From assembly GCA_964445375.1 (NCBI GenBank), contig CAYUKO010000065.1, forward strand, positions 1 through 20,596: a stretch of DNA of 20,596 nucleotides, written 5' to 3'. Source of the DNA: COE1 sp964445375. Its GTDB lineage: Bacteria; Bacillota; Clostridia; Lachnospirales; Lachnospiraceae. Below the pieces are notes generated by a model. The model worked only from the letters and a program-made list of their open reading frames with translations, made no database searches and was not told where the DNA came from. The position numbers and the translations under genes are program-made. Each line of letters opens with the position of its first letter. Positions within the stretch are counted from its first letter, which is position 1. This document shows, one piece after another, positions 1 through 7,617 of this stretch.

Positions 1-753
1 CATCTGTTGTATCTGTGTTGAGATAAAATCACAAATGTTTGGTAACATTCCAATTGTCAAGAATAATACGCTAAGTCCTGCCAACAATTTCAATTGGATA
101 CCTACAGAGAACATGTTCATCTGTGGTGCAAGCTTGGCCAGAAGGCCAAGAACAATATTCATCAGTGTTATGCTTGCAAAAACCGGCAAACAGATTCGAA
201 ATCCTATGATGATATAGTCACCTAAGAATTCAATTACCGTTGCCAGCAGTGCTTCATTATCAAACACTGCTCCGCCAACTGGAATTAAGGTAAAGGTTTC
301 CATCAGAGCCTTTAACAGATATCTGTGTAATCCTGTTACATATAGAATCAATGTTGTTCCATATTGCAGCAGCAAACCGGTAATCGATGCCTGCTGATTG
401 GTTGTCGGATCAAATACATTCGACATGGATAAACCAATCTCCATATCTATGATTCTTCCCGCAAACAAAACAATGGAAGTACACAGCTGTGCTCCTGCTC
501 CAAGGAACAGGCCTACTGCGACTTCCTTCATAACGATGACACTATAACCAAATACGCTGCTGTATTCCGGATATACGTGTGGTTGAATGAATGCATACAT
601 CACATAGGCTATGAACACACTTAATCCAATTTTAACGGTATTGGGAACTCCTTTCTGACTAAAGAAAGGAGCTGCAAAAACAAATGTTGCAATTCTTGCA
701 AATACAAGCAAGAAATATTCTAACTCCTGTACCGGAAAAGATAAGTCTACCAT
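1..753 (-). CDS. fliR: Flagellar export gate protein FliR (3' end cut by window)
   Basis: FliR is an integral membrane protein of the flagellar type III export gate, which it forms with FliP and FliQ at the centre of the MS ring. The minus-strand frame opens at an ATG at 753 (MVDLSFPVQELEYFLL) and stays open to base 1, giving 251 codons and ending ...STQIQQM without a stop. FliR is usually about 255-265 residues, so only a few C-terminal residues are missing. The protein is very hydrophobic, with several membrane segments, and carries the family-type stretch GRIIDMEIGLSM followed by NQQASITGLL. It starts 28 nt after fliQ. Ribosome-site spacing is poor: GGAG lies 13 nt upstream and GGGG about 4 nt upstream, so translation may depend on coupling to fliQ. 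flhB and flhA would be expected next, outside the window. Confidence 0.95.
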   Translation of the reverse strand, partial: MVDLSFPVQELEYFLLVFARIATFVFAAPFFSQKGVPNTVKIGLSVFIAYVMYAFIQPHVYPEYSSVFGYSVIVMKEVAVGLFLGAGAQLCTSIVLFAGRIIDMEIGLSMSNVFDPTTNQQASITGLLLQYGTTLILYVTGLHRYLLKALMETFTLIPVGGAVFDNEALLATVIEFLGDYIIIGFRICLPVFASITLMNIVLGLLAKLAPQMNMFSVGIQLKLLAGLSVLFLTIGMLPNICDFISTQIQQM

Positions 754-781
754 GAAGCCCCAAAAGCTCCTTTCCGATTAT

Positions 782-1051
782 TTATCGAATGTATAATGAG
801 AAATTCATCCACAACTCTTCCATAAAAGTCGACATCTCATTCAACATCCAATGTCCTATAAGCATCAAGGTAAGAAACATTCCTACCATCTTAGGTACAA
901 AAGTCAGTGTCTGTTCCTGAATGGAAGTTACTGTCTGAAATACACTGACAATCAAACCTATTACTAATGATACAATCAACGGCGGTGCAGCTGTTTTCAA
1001 TACCAGAAACAGTGCATCTCGCATTACATCAGTCACTAATTCTACGCTCAT
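782..1051 (-). CDS. fliQ: Flagellar export gate protein FliQ
   Basis: FliQ is a small two-helix membrane component of the flagellar type III export gate (FliP5-FliQ4-FliR1 in studied systems). The 89-residue length is typical. Two hydrophobic segments flank a short loop containing the family signature LIVSVFQTVTSIQEQTLTFVPK. A clear ribosome site, AAAGGCGG, lies a few bases before the ATG. The gene starts 14 nt after the fliP stop and precedes fliR, the standard order. Confidence 0.97.
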   Translation of the reverse strand: MSVELVTDVMRDALFLVLKTAAPPLIVSLVIGLIVSVFQTVTSIQEQTLTFVPKMVGMFLTLMLIGHWMLNEMSTFMEELWMNFSLYIR

Positions 1052-1065
1052 CTGCTACCGCCTTT

Positions 1066-1956
1066 CTAGTAAAATGTCCTTACCACATTTAAAATGACCA
1101 GATTCCATCCATCCGCAAGAACAAATAACAAAATCTTGAACGGCATGGAAATCGTTGTCGGTGGCAACATCATCATACCCATACTCATAAGTACACTTGC
1201 TACAACCATATCAATCACGATAAACGGTATGTAAATCAAAAATCCCATGATAAATGCTGATCTTAACTCACTGATAATAAAGCTTGGTATCAGCACCGAT
1301 GTTGGTACTTGAGTCCAGTCCTTTCCATCCCAGGAAATTCCGGCAATCTGCATAAATGCATCTGCATCCTTTGTCTGTGCCTGTGTCGCCATAAACTCTC
1401 TTAATGGCTCTATCGCTATCTCAAAAGCTTCTTCTGTCTGGATTTCTCCTGCCTCAAATGGAACAATCGCCTCTTCATAGATTTCCGTGAAGGTCGGCTG
1501 CATGATGAAGAAGGTTAAAAATAACGAAATCGCAATCAGAATCTGATTGGGTGGTGCTGATGTTGTATTCAGCGCCTGTCTTGTAAAACTTAATACAATC
1601 AGAATTCTGGTAAAAGATGTTAAAGTTACCAAAAGGATCGGGGCTAATGATATCATAGTAAGAATCAGCATGATTCTTAAGGTTCCTGACAGCTCCCCAT
1701 TTCCATTATCATAGGTAATCGTAAGATTATTCGCTATATTTAATTCCTTTAAATCCTCTCCTGTTTCTGCAGTTCCCGGATCATTGATGTTTGTTTTGTT
1801 TTCATCAATTGGTTGATCAGATAAAATCGAATCCGCTATCACTTCATCACTGCTGGTTGCATTTGCTATCATGGTATCTGCTCCAATCAGAGCAAACACC
1901 ATGCAAAGCATATACAGGAACGTTTTAATCTTGTCACGAATCATTTGTTTCTTCAT
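1066..1956 (-). CDS. fliP: Flagellar export gate protein FliP
   Basis: FliP is the main pore-forming protein of the flagellar type III export gate. The 296 residues begin with a hydrophobic segment (about 12-32, ending ANA) that looks like the cleavable signal peptide known for FliP. An acidic stretch of roughly 50 residues (about 33-85) follows, then the conserved core from about residue 94: FTRILIVLSFTRQAL, SAPPNQILI and the C-terminal membrane block with MGMMMLPP and LVILNVVRTFY. The acidic stretch makes it longer than the roughly 220-250 residues of many FliP proteins. The ribosome site is weak (AGAAGAAGTAGG, overlapping the fliO stop), and the gene starts 9 nt after fliO, so coupling is likely. 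Confidence 0.96.
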   Translation of the reverse strand: MKKQMIRDKIKTFLYMLCMVFALIGADTMIANATSSDEVIADSILSDQPIDENKTNINDPGTAETGEDLKELNIANNLTITYDNGNGELSGTLRIMLILTMISLAPILLVTLTSFTRILIVLSFTRQALNTTSAPPNQILIAISLFLTFFIMQPTFTEIYEEAIVPFEAGEIQTEEAFEIAIEPLREFMATQAQTKDADAFMQIAGISWDGKDWTQVPTSVLIPSFIISELRSAFIMGFLIYIPFIVIDMVVASVLMSMGMMMLPPTTISMPFKILLFVLADGWNLVILNVVRTFY

Positions 1957-1965
1957 AAATTTCGC

Positions 1966-2331
1966 CTACTTCTTCTGTTTCATACTTTTTGCCTTTTCCA
2001 AAATTTCTTTAAAACTCATAGTCGTTCCAAGCTGTGATTCCTGTATGTTTATTTCCTCCTTGGAGATTTCTCCCAGCAAAGTAACAGTATCTTTACAAAC
2101 CACCATGGAATAATATTTTTCGCCAACTCTTACTATTTGTATATATTTGTTCTGTGCGATTCGAAACGCTTCAACAAGTTCCATATTTGAGCTTTGCGCT
2201 CGTCCTTTCTGAAGGCCTGCTGTGAACTTCGTCGTGAAATACGTTAACGCCAATACAAATACAAAAATGAGTATTACGGTAATAAATTGAACTATTGAGT
2301 CAAACCTGTTAGATGTCGTTGATAAAAGCAT
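1966..2331 (-). CDS. fliO: Flagellar biosynthesis protein FliO
   Basis: FliO is a small bitopic membrane protein that helps stabilise FliP during export-gate assembly. The 121 residues show a short N-terminal segment outside the membrane, one strong membrane helix (about residues 13-34, VQFITVILIFVFVLALTYF), then a basic cytoplasmic domain. That domain contains the family pattern ELVEAFRIAQNKYIQIVRVGEKYY, followed by TLLGEIS. The Lys-rich C-terminus (KAKSMKQKK) is typical. No good ribosome site precedes the ATG. It sits only 5 nt after the cheY stop, so translation is probably coupled. The assignment rests on the helix plus FliO-type core and on its place before fliP. Confidence 0.88.
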   Translation of the reverse strand: MLLSTTSNRFDSIVQFITVILIFVFVLALTYFTTKFTAGLQKGRAQSSNMELVEAFRIAQNKYIQIVRVGEKYYSMVVCKDTVTLLGEISKEEINIQESQLGTTMSFKEILEKAKSMKQKK

Positions 2332-2336
2332 TTTAA

Positions 2337-2699
2337 TTAACCTACTACCTTCTTAACTGCCTCTAATACTCTTTCTGCCTGGAAAGGCTTTACGATAAAG
2401 TCCTTTGCTCCAGACTGAATTGCTTCAATAACCATTGCCTGCTGTCCCATTGCGGAACACATAATAACATTTGCATTCGGATCCAATGTCTTGATTCCCT
2501 TCAATGCCTGAATTCCATCTAATTCAGGCATTGTGATATCAAGAAGTGTCAGATCCGGAGTTGTTTCTTTGTATTTTTCAATAGCAATTTTTCCATTTTC
2601 TGCTTCTGCAGCGATTTCATAACCATTCTTGGTAAGAATGTCCTTAATCATCATTCTCATAAATGCTGCATCGTCTACAATTAGAATTCTCTTTGCCAT
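2337..2699 (-). CDS. cheY: Chemotaxis response regulator CheY
   Basis: CheY is a single-domain receiver. In its phosphorylated form it binds the switch (FliM and FliY) and changes flagellar rotation. With the start at ATG 2699 (MAKRILIVDDAAFMR) it is 120 residues. The acidic pair is Asp9/Asp10, the phosphoacceptor is Asp54 (TLLDITMPELDG), the switch hydroxyl is Ser82 (MCSAMG) and the conserved lysine is Lys104 (IVKPF). There is no output domain. A longer frame from an ATG at 2714 is unlikely, because GGAGG lies inside it with 8 nt to the 2699 ATG. The gene follows fliY, which carries CheC-type phosphatase sites, so the signal and its likely eraser are side by side. Confidence 0.97.
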   Translation of the reverse strand: MAKRILIVDDAAFMRMMIKDILTKNGYEIAAEAENGKIAIEKYKETTPDLTLLDITMPELDGIQALKGIKTLDPNANVIMCSAMGQQAMVIEAIQSGAKDFIVKPFQAERVLEAVKKVVG

Positions 2700-2729
2700 T
2701 TTTAAATCCTCCATTTACCGTTTTATCGG

Positions 2730-4010
2730 TTATTTAATAATTTCCATAATTCTTACACCAAAGCTCTCTTCGATTACTACAACTTCGCCTTTTGCAACGA
2801 ACTTGCCATTTACCAAAACATCAATTGGTTCACCGGCAATCTTATCAAGTTCGATGATAGTTCCTGGAGCAAATTCTAATATATCGGATATGGATTTACT
2901 CGTTCTACCAAGTTCTACAGTAACCTCTAACGGAACGTCTTTAATCAAGCCAATGCTCTCTGCACTTACCATTTCTCCGCCACCAGCTGCAAAATTCTGG
3001 AACTGTGCCGGCTGAATGTTTACATTTGGCATTCCATATGGCATTCCGTAATTCATATTGTTCATTGGCATTCCCATTGGTGGCATGCCCATCTGAGGCA
3101 TTCCCATTGGTGCTGCTCCCATCTGACTCATGTCCATCTGAGGCATTCCCATCTGTCCCATGTCCATGCTCTGCTGTGGCATTGGTGCCGGTGCTGGCGC
3201 TGGGGCTGGTGTCGGTGTTGGAGCTGCCGCCGCTGGCGCTGGAGCCGGTGCTGGGGCTGGTGCTGGGGCTGGTGCCGCTTCTGCTGTTCCACCCATTTGC
3301 TGTGTCATAAAGGTTTCATAAATAGACTTTGCAAAATCTAATGGATACAACTGCATCAGCGTAGAATCAACCAAATCATCAATCTGCATTCTAAATGAAA
3401 TCTTTACAAATTTATCACCAATCAATGGTGTCAATTCATTTGGTTCCTTTGTCTGCAAATCGACCAGACTAGCTTCTGGCGGGCTGATATCAATAGTCTT
3501 TCCAAGCATGGAAGAAAGTGATGTTGCCGAAGATCCCATCATCTGGTTCATCGCTTCTGAAATCGCGCTTAGGTGAAGTTCTGAAATTTCTCCATCTACA
3601 TTCGTTCCATCACCGCCCATCATCAGGTCTGTGATTACCTTAACATCATGCTCTTTTAAGACCAGAATGTTTGTACCATTTAAACCTACTGTATATTTGA
3701 TTTGAATAAATACACACGGCTTTTCATAATTTCCTACTACTTCCTGCCATGTTGTTTCTTCTACAACTGGAGTTGTTATGTTAACCTTTTTATTAACTAA
3801 CGAATAAAGAGTCGTTGCCGAAGTTCCCATACTAATGTTGGCAACTTCACCAATTGCATCCTTTTCCACTTCTGTCAGTGTTCCACCCGCCGATGGGGCT
3901 TCCATTGTTGCTGTTGCTGTCTCTGTTGTTGCTTCAATTCCACTGTCTGCAGATAAATCAACACCATTTAACAGCGCATTTATTTCATCTTGAGATAACA
4001 TACCATCCAT
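2730..4010 (-). CDS. fliY: Flagellar switch protein FliY (CheC phosphatase + FliN domains)
   Basis: FliY is a C-ring component that in Bacillus also dephosphorylates CheY-P. The 426 residues read in order as follows. An N-terminal CheY-P-binding type motif, LSQDEINALLNG, lies at about 5-16. A CheC-like domain (about 45-235) holds two intact D/S-X3-E-X2-N-X22-P sites: D51/E55/N58/P81 and S148/E152/N155/P178. A low-complexity linker spans about 246-328 (Ala-Pro repeats, then Met/Gly/Pro/Gln). A FliN/SpoA domain follows at about 353-426 (KDVPLEVTVELGR, PGTIIELDKIAGEP). The gene starts 3 nt after the fliM stop, and its ribosome site GAGGAGGAA encodes the last Glu codons of FliM. No cheZ or separate cheC is visible here, so FliY is the likely local CheY-P phosphatase. 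Confidence 0.95.
   Translation of the reverse strand: MDGMLSQDEINALLNGVDLSADSGIEATTETATATMEAPSAGGTLTEVEKDAIGEVANISMGTSATTLYSLVNKKVNITTPVVEETTWQEVVGNYEKPCVFIQIKYTVGLNGTNILVLKEHDVKVITDLMMGGDGTNVDGEISELHLSAISEAMNQMMGSSATSLSSMLGKTIDISPPEASLVDLQTKEPNELTPLIGDKFVKISFRMQIDDLVDSTLMQLYPLDFAKSIYETFMTQQMGGTAEAAPAPAPAPAPAPAPAAAAPTPTPAPAPAPAPMPQQSMDMGQMGMPQMDMSQMGAAPMGMPQMGMPPMGMPMNNMNYGMPYGMPNVNIQPAQFQNFAAGGGEMVSAESIGLIKDVPLEVTVELGRTSKSISDILEFAPGTIIELDKIAGEPIDVLVNGKFVAKGEVVVIEESFGVRIMEIIK
3027..3275 (-). repeat. Low-complexity coding repeat in fliY linker (Ala-Pro then Met-Gly-Pro-Gln)
   Basis: This section of fliY encodes the linker between the CheC-like and FliN domains. Residues 246-276 are an almost pure Ala-Pro ladder. 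Residues 277-328 are built from short Met-rich blocks such as MGMPQM. At the DNA level the first part is an imperfect GGTGCTGGGGCT-type repeat on the plus strand, which could change length by slippage. The frame stays open throughout. Confidence 0.85.
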
Positions 4011-4013
4011 TGT

Positions 4014-4994
4014 CTATTCCTCCTCCCGGTTAACTGATGTTATTCTCACTGCGTATGATTCCTTACTTGCTCCCGGCACAGCTGAGAACTTTTTGATATT
4101 GCCTACATAGACATCAAGTTCGTCATCCACCTTCGTATCCAGTCTGATGATATCTCCCACCTGAATATTTACAAAATCATGAACAGTTATTACACTCTTA
4201 CCAAGTACTGCCTTAACTGGCGCGTCCACTTTACGAACCATAACTTCAATGAACTGTTCGTAATCTTCCTCATCCATCTTCTGTATATTGGAAAACCAGA
4301 ACTTTGTATTCAGTCTGTCCATAACAGATTCTAACGTTAAAAACGGAAGACATACATTCATCAAACCTTCAACATCGCCGATTTTAACATTCATCGTAAC
4401 CAACGCAACCATATCATTTGGTGAGATGATCTGTGCGAACTGTGGATTTGTTTCAATTCTTTCCAGATACGGATTCACTTCCGTTACATTCTTCCATGGA
4501 TCTCTGAGCAATTGCATACAGATGACCATGACTCGTTCGATGATACTCATCTCAATTTCAGAGAATTCTCTGGTTTTTTCCAGTGTCTCTCCTTTTCCAC
4601 CCAGCATTCTGTCAATAATCGCATATCCAAGGCCGGATGTAAGTTCCATTATGATACTTCCCTGCAATGGTGAAAAGTTGACAATTGTAAGCAATACCGG
4701 ATTCGACAAAGCGTTTGAAAATTCTGCAAAGGTTACTGTTTCCGAACTCGCTACGCTTACCTGCACATTCTTTCGCAAATATACCGGCAAATTAGTAGAT
4801 AGTAATCTTCCGTAATGTTCAAAAATCATGCCTAATGTTCTTAAATGTTCCTTAGAGAACTTTGCAGGACGGGAGAAATCATAGTTTTTAACCTGTCTTT
4901 CATCCTTTTCCTGCATTTCCTCTACATCCAGCTCACCGCTACTTAACGCTGCAAGCAAGCTGTCAATCTCACTTTGAGATAATACCTCTCCCAT
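4014..4994 (-). CDS. fliM: Flagellar motor switch protein FliM
   Basis: FliM forms the middle of the C-ring and binds CheY-P. With the ATG at 4994 it has 326 residues, close to the family norm. The N-terminal CheY-P-binding motif VLSQSEIDSLLAAL is present. It is followed by the CheC-like middle domain (for example YDFSRPAKFSKEHLRTL and TIVNFSPLQGSIIMEL) and a C-terminal SpoA/FliN-like domain (FVNIQVGDIIRLDTKV). A longer reading from a GTG at 5006 is rejected because GGGGGTGA overlaps that GTG and sits 8 nt before the ATG. The C-terminus is REEE, whose GAG GAG GAA codons double as the ribosome site for fliY. Confidence 0.97.
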   Translation of the reverse strand: MGEVLSQSEIDSLLAALSSGELDVEEMQEKDERQVKNYDFSRPAKFSKEHLRTLGMIFEHYGRLLSTNLPVYLRKNVQVSVASSETVTFAEFSNALSNPVLLTIVNFSPLQGSIIMELTSGLGYAIIDRMLGGKGETLEKTREFSEIEMSIIERVMVICMQLLRDPWKNVTEVNPYLERIETNPQFAQIISPNDMVALVTMNVKIGDVEGLMNVCLPFLTLESVMDRLNTKFWFSNIQKMDEEDYEQFIEVMVRKVDAPVKAVLGKSVITVHDFVNIQVGDIIRLDTKVDDELDVYVGNIKKFSAVPGASKESYAVRITSVNREEE

Positions 4995-5062
4995 GTTGCT
5001 AATCACCCCCTGTAGCTGTAATTAAATGGTTCAAAAGAACCATCCGAGGTTTATCCTGATTC

Positions 5063-5581
5063 TTATGAATACAGGAAACTATAAGATACTCCAAAGATAA
5101 AATCAGAGCCAAATAATTCCTGAATCTGCTGTAAGATTTCTGCCTTAATCTGAGTTGGATTGGCTTTTGCTTCTTCCATAGTGTAATTACCAAATACACT
5201 AAAGATAATATCCTTAATCAAACCTTCCTTTGTAGAAAGATCAGAATAAGTTTCATAGTCTTCATGGGTTGAATTCATAGATAACGATACCTTACCTACT
5301 GCATAATGAGACTTTCCATCTTCACCATTCTTTAATGGGATAGTCAGTTCATCAGTCAAGTCATATACAACGGTATCTGCCTGTGAAACAGCTCCTGCAG
5401 CACCTGTTTTCTCAACGCCATCAATTTCCAAACCAATAATTGTGGAAATATCTGCCACCAATGCTGCTGTTTTCTTAGATGCACTTGTTACGCTAATCAT
5501 CATAATTGCTGATAATACAATGTTCACCACTAACAGTGCTAGAATGATAATAGATAATAGATTCTTCTTCATTTCATGCAT
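5063..5581 (-). CDS. fliL: Flagellar basal body-associated protein FliL
   Basis: FliL is a single-pass membrane protein that rings or supports the stator units. The 172-residue protein has a short cytoplasmic N-terminus, a membrane helix at about 8-30 (LLSIIILALLVVNIVLSAIM), a flexible segment, then an extracytoplasmic stomatin-like domain with KVSLSMNSTHED and KAEILQQIQELFGSDFIFGV. The C-terminal pattern and the position between motB and fliM support the call. The start could be the ATG at 5581 (MHEMKK) or the in-frame ATG three codons later. GGGGG lies about 5 nt before the first and about 14 nt before the second, so the first is kept. Confidence 0.92.
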   Translation of the reverse strand: MHEMKKNLLSIIILALLVVNIVLSAIMMISVTSASKKTAALVADISTIIGLEIDGVEKTGAAGAVSQADTVVYDLTDELTIPLKNGEDGKSHYAVGKVSLSMNSTHEDYETYSDLSTKEGLIKDIIFSVFGNYTMEEAKANPTQIKAEILQQIQELFGSDFIFGVSYSFLYS

Positions 5582-5589
5582 TCCCCCTT

Positions 5590-6468
5590 TTAATACGCAC
5601 TCAATGAGTTATAAATTTTAATTTCAACTCGTCTGTTTTTAGCTCTTCCTTCCGGTGTAGAATTGTCTGCAACCGGCATATATTCCCCTCGTCCTGTGTG
5701 TTTCATAACACCAGGATCAATTGCCGCATTCTCTTTGAGGTAATTAAATACCGCCAAAGCTCTGTAGCTGCTTAATACGTCATTATTTTCATATCTGCCT
5801 CCATTTAACGGAACAGAGTCTGTATGACCTTCAATTTCAATTGTGCTATCCGCATACTTTGCAAGTATCACACCAATCTTATCCAATACCGGTATTGCTT
5901 CCTTTTTCAAGGTAGCCTGTCCAGAGTCAAATAAGAACGCACCATTTAAAGATAATATAACACAATTCGAATTAAATTCCACATCTATTTCGTCTCCCAT
6001 CATACTTTCTTGCAAAGCTTCTTCAATTTTCTCCGCAAGTCCTTCAGATAGTTGCATTTTCTCTTCTTCAAGAGTAGATATGGACTTCTGAAGCTCCTTC
6101 ATTTCTTCTTCCGTAGCTCCAAGCTTTTCTGCAAGTTCTTTCATTCCACTAGCATTTTCTTCAAAATCAAGTTCATCCGTATTGCTTTGTGCCACCTTAC
6201 CAGTTGTGTTGAAAAATTCATCCAACTGGTTCAGCTGGCTGACACCATTACTGATAAGAATACCATCGCCAATCGCCTGTGCGCCACCTTTAAAAACACT
6301 TATCGTCTGTTGAAAAGATTGCGCCACTTCGTCAAACTTGGCAGCATCAATGCTCGACATAGAGAACAGCATTACGAAGAAGCACATGAGCAAAGTCATC
6401 ATATCTGAAAAGGTCCCCATCCATTCGTCTAGACCTTTTTTTACTTCTTCCTCTTTCTTTCTTGCCAT
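5590..6468 (-). CDS. motB: Flagellar stator protein MotB
   Basis: MotB anchors the stator to peptidoglycan and carries the proton- or ion-binding aspartate. In its 292 residues the cytoplasmic N-terminus is basic (MARKKEEEVKKG). The single membrane helix is at about 19-40, with the essential Asp at position 22 (TFSDMMTLLMCFFVM). An acidic coiled-coil-like segment follows at about 110-160, then an OmpA-like peptidoglycan-binding domain at about 175-285 with GHTDS (214-218) and NRRVEI. The start codon overlaps the motA stop (TAATG), and its ribosome site GGAGGTGA lies in the last motA codons. Whether the ion is H+ or Na+ cannot be told from this sequence. Confidence 0.97.
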   Translation of the reverse strand: MARKKEEEVKKGLDEWMGTFSDMMTLLMCFFVMLFSMSSIDAAKFDEVAQSFQQTISVFKGGAQAIGDGILISNGVSQLNQLDEFFNTTGKVAQSNTDELDFEENASGMKELAEKLGATEEEMKELQKSISTLEEEKMQLSEGLAEKIEEALQESMMGDEIDVEFNSNCVILSLNGAFLFDSGQATLKKEAIPVLDKIGVILAKYADSTIEIEGHTDSVPLNGGRYENNDVLSSYRALAVFNYLKENAAIDPGVMKHTGRGEYMPVADNSTPEGRAKNRRVEIKIYNSLSAY

Positions 6469-7265
6469 TAAGCTTCACCTCCGGCACCTTCCTCACCAGT
6501 TGTTGTTCTATCCTTTGGTGGTAAGAAGGATTTTAACTTTTCTTCAATAACTCGAGGGTTTTCACCTGCCTGTATAGACAGCAAACCTTCTATCATAATT
6601 GCCTTCGCCTGTATCTCAATCGCATTATTCGACTTCAGTTTATTCGCAACCGGTGTACATATCCAGTTTGCAAGCAAAGAGCCATAGAATGTTGTAATCA
6701 AAGCAACTGCCATGGATGGGCCAAGTGTTGACGGATCCGACATATGTTGTAGCATAATAACCAAGCCAACCAGTGTACCAATCATACCCCACGCAGGTCC
6801 CATGGAAGAACACGTCTCCCAAAATCCTATCTTGCTCTTATGTCTGTCTTCAATACTGTCAAGCTCCGTCTCCAGAATGCTTCGCACTAATTCCGGGTCA
6901 GTACCATCAACAATCAACAGAATTCCTTTCTTCATGAACTGGTCATCTAAATCGCCAGCCGCTTCTTCCAAAGAAAGTAAGCCTTCTTTTCTTGCTACAT
7001 TGGATAATTCAATAATCTTCGTAATCATTTCCGGTATATTGACTGTGACCGGCTTAAAAATCAAGGTAAAGCTTTTTAAACCTCCAATAAAATCCGACAT
7101 TGACAAAGATGCCAAAGTCGCACTAAATGCTCCACCGAAGGTAATCAGCATAGATGCCGGATCAATAAAGAAGCCAATGGCCGCCATTCCATCTTCACCG
7201 CTGACAATACCAAACATTACGAGTCCGATACATGCTATCAGACCAATTAATGACGCTAAATCCAC
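6468..7265 (-). CDS. motA: Flagellar stator protein MotA
   Basis: MotA is the four-helix stator subunit that pushes on FliG. The 265 residues start at a GTG (MDLASLIGLIACIGLVMFG) with GGGGTG about 9 nt upstream. Hydrophobic segments lie near 3-22, 32-55, 155-175 and 183-203. The large cytoplasmic loop carries the family pattern RKEGLLSLE (92-100). The block SMGPAWGMIGTLVGL includes the conserved proline at 157. A good sigma-A-type promoter lies about 50-80 nt upstream, so motA may begin its own transcription unit. The last codons, GGA GGT GAA GCT TAA, encode GGEA and also form the motB ribosome site. Confidence 0.97.
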   Translation of the reverse strand: MDLASLIGLIACIGLVMFGIVSGEDGMAAIGFFIDPASMLITFGGAFSATLASLSMSDFIGGLKSFTLIFKPVTVNIPEMITKIIELSNVARKEGLLSLEEAAGDLDDQFMKKGILLIVDGTDPELVRSILETELDSIEDRHKSKIGFWETCSSMGPAWGMIGTLVGLVIMLQHMSDPSTLGPSMAVALITTFYGSLLANWICTPVANKLKSNNAIEIQAKAIMIEGLLSIQAGENPRVIEEKLKSFLPPKDRTTTGEEGAGGEA

Positions 7266-7320
7266 TTTTTAACACACCCCTTTTACTCGTCAAACATATT
7301 TTGACATTTCTTATATATCT

Positions 7321-7349
7321 ATAATACTGTAAGGTTACATAAATTGCAA
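7321..7349 (-). promoter_or_regulatory. Sigma-A-like promoter upstream of motA
   Basis: On the minus strand, TTGCAA (7349-7344, 4 of 6 to TTGACA) is followed by a 17-nt spacer and TATTAT (7326-7321, 5 of 6 to TATAAT). The start point would be near 7314, giving a leader of about 49 nt to the motA GTG. The surrounding gap is very AT-rich, which raises the chance of a fortuitous match. Confidence 0.5.
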
Positions 7350-7378
7350 CAATTTTCTGAAAATTTTCTGTTTTTTTA

Positions 7379-7579
7379 TCAATTTTCCGCATGAAAATCC
7401 GAAAAAACGTCTTTTCTCGTTATTCTTACAAGTTCTTTTACCTCCTGCCTGCTTTCTTTGACAATCAGCTTCTTGCCAGAGGTTAACGTAATCATGGTGT
7501 CCGGCGTTTCTTCTACCGACTCAATCAGACTTGTATTCACCAACATCTTTGCTCCGTTTATCTTTGTAACTTCAATCAT
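7379..7579 (-). CDS. swrD: FlbD/SwrD family flagellar protein
   Basis: This is a small soluble FlbD-family protein (66 residues), known in Bacillus as SwrD/YlzI. There it sits after flgE and is reported to increase motor power for swarming; the mechanism is not settled. The family pattern is clear: MIEVTKINGAKMLVNTSLIE, then EETPDTMITLTSGKKLIVKES and a charged C-terminal helix. The ATG at 7579 is preceded by AAAGGAA at a slightly long spacing. A 177-nt gap with three stem-loops separates it from flgE, and a further 113 nt with a candidate promoter separates it from motA. Its position beside motA fits a stator-related role. Confidence 0.93.
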   Translation of the reverse strand: MIEVTKINGAKMLVNTSLIESVEETPDTMITLTSGKKLIVKESRQEVKELVRITRKDVFSDFHAEN

Positions 7580-7617
7580 TTTCTTACCATTCCTTTCTAA
7601 GGATACGCAAATAAGAT

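Noticed and set aside
2697..2714. ATG at 2714 as the cheY start
   Set aside because: It overlaps the GGAGG ribosome site, and the receiver fold begins at MAKRILIVDD.
2723..2750. Sigma-28-like -10 (ACCGATAA) just before cheY
   Set aside because: The -10 matches well, but at 15-nt spacing the -35 is TTAT, only 2 of 4 to TAAA, and GC-poor sequence makes chance matches common. Kept only as a note.
2629..3015. Plus-strand open frame opposite cheY and fliY
   Set aside because: Antisense shadow with no motif; both minus-strand genes have intact catalytic residues here.
4992..5006. GTG at 5006 as the fliM start
   Set aside because: That GTG is part of the ribosome site GGGGGTGA. The ATG at 4994 has 8-nt spacing.
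5599..5609. Short palindrome ACTCATTGAGT at the end of motB
   Set aside because: It is 11 bases inside coding sequence with no other signal; it is expected by chance in a window this size.
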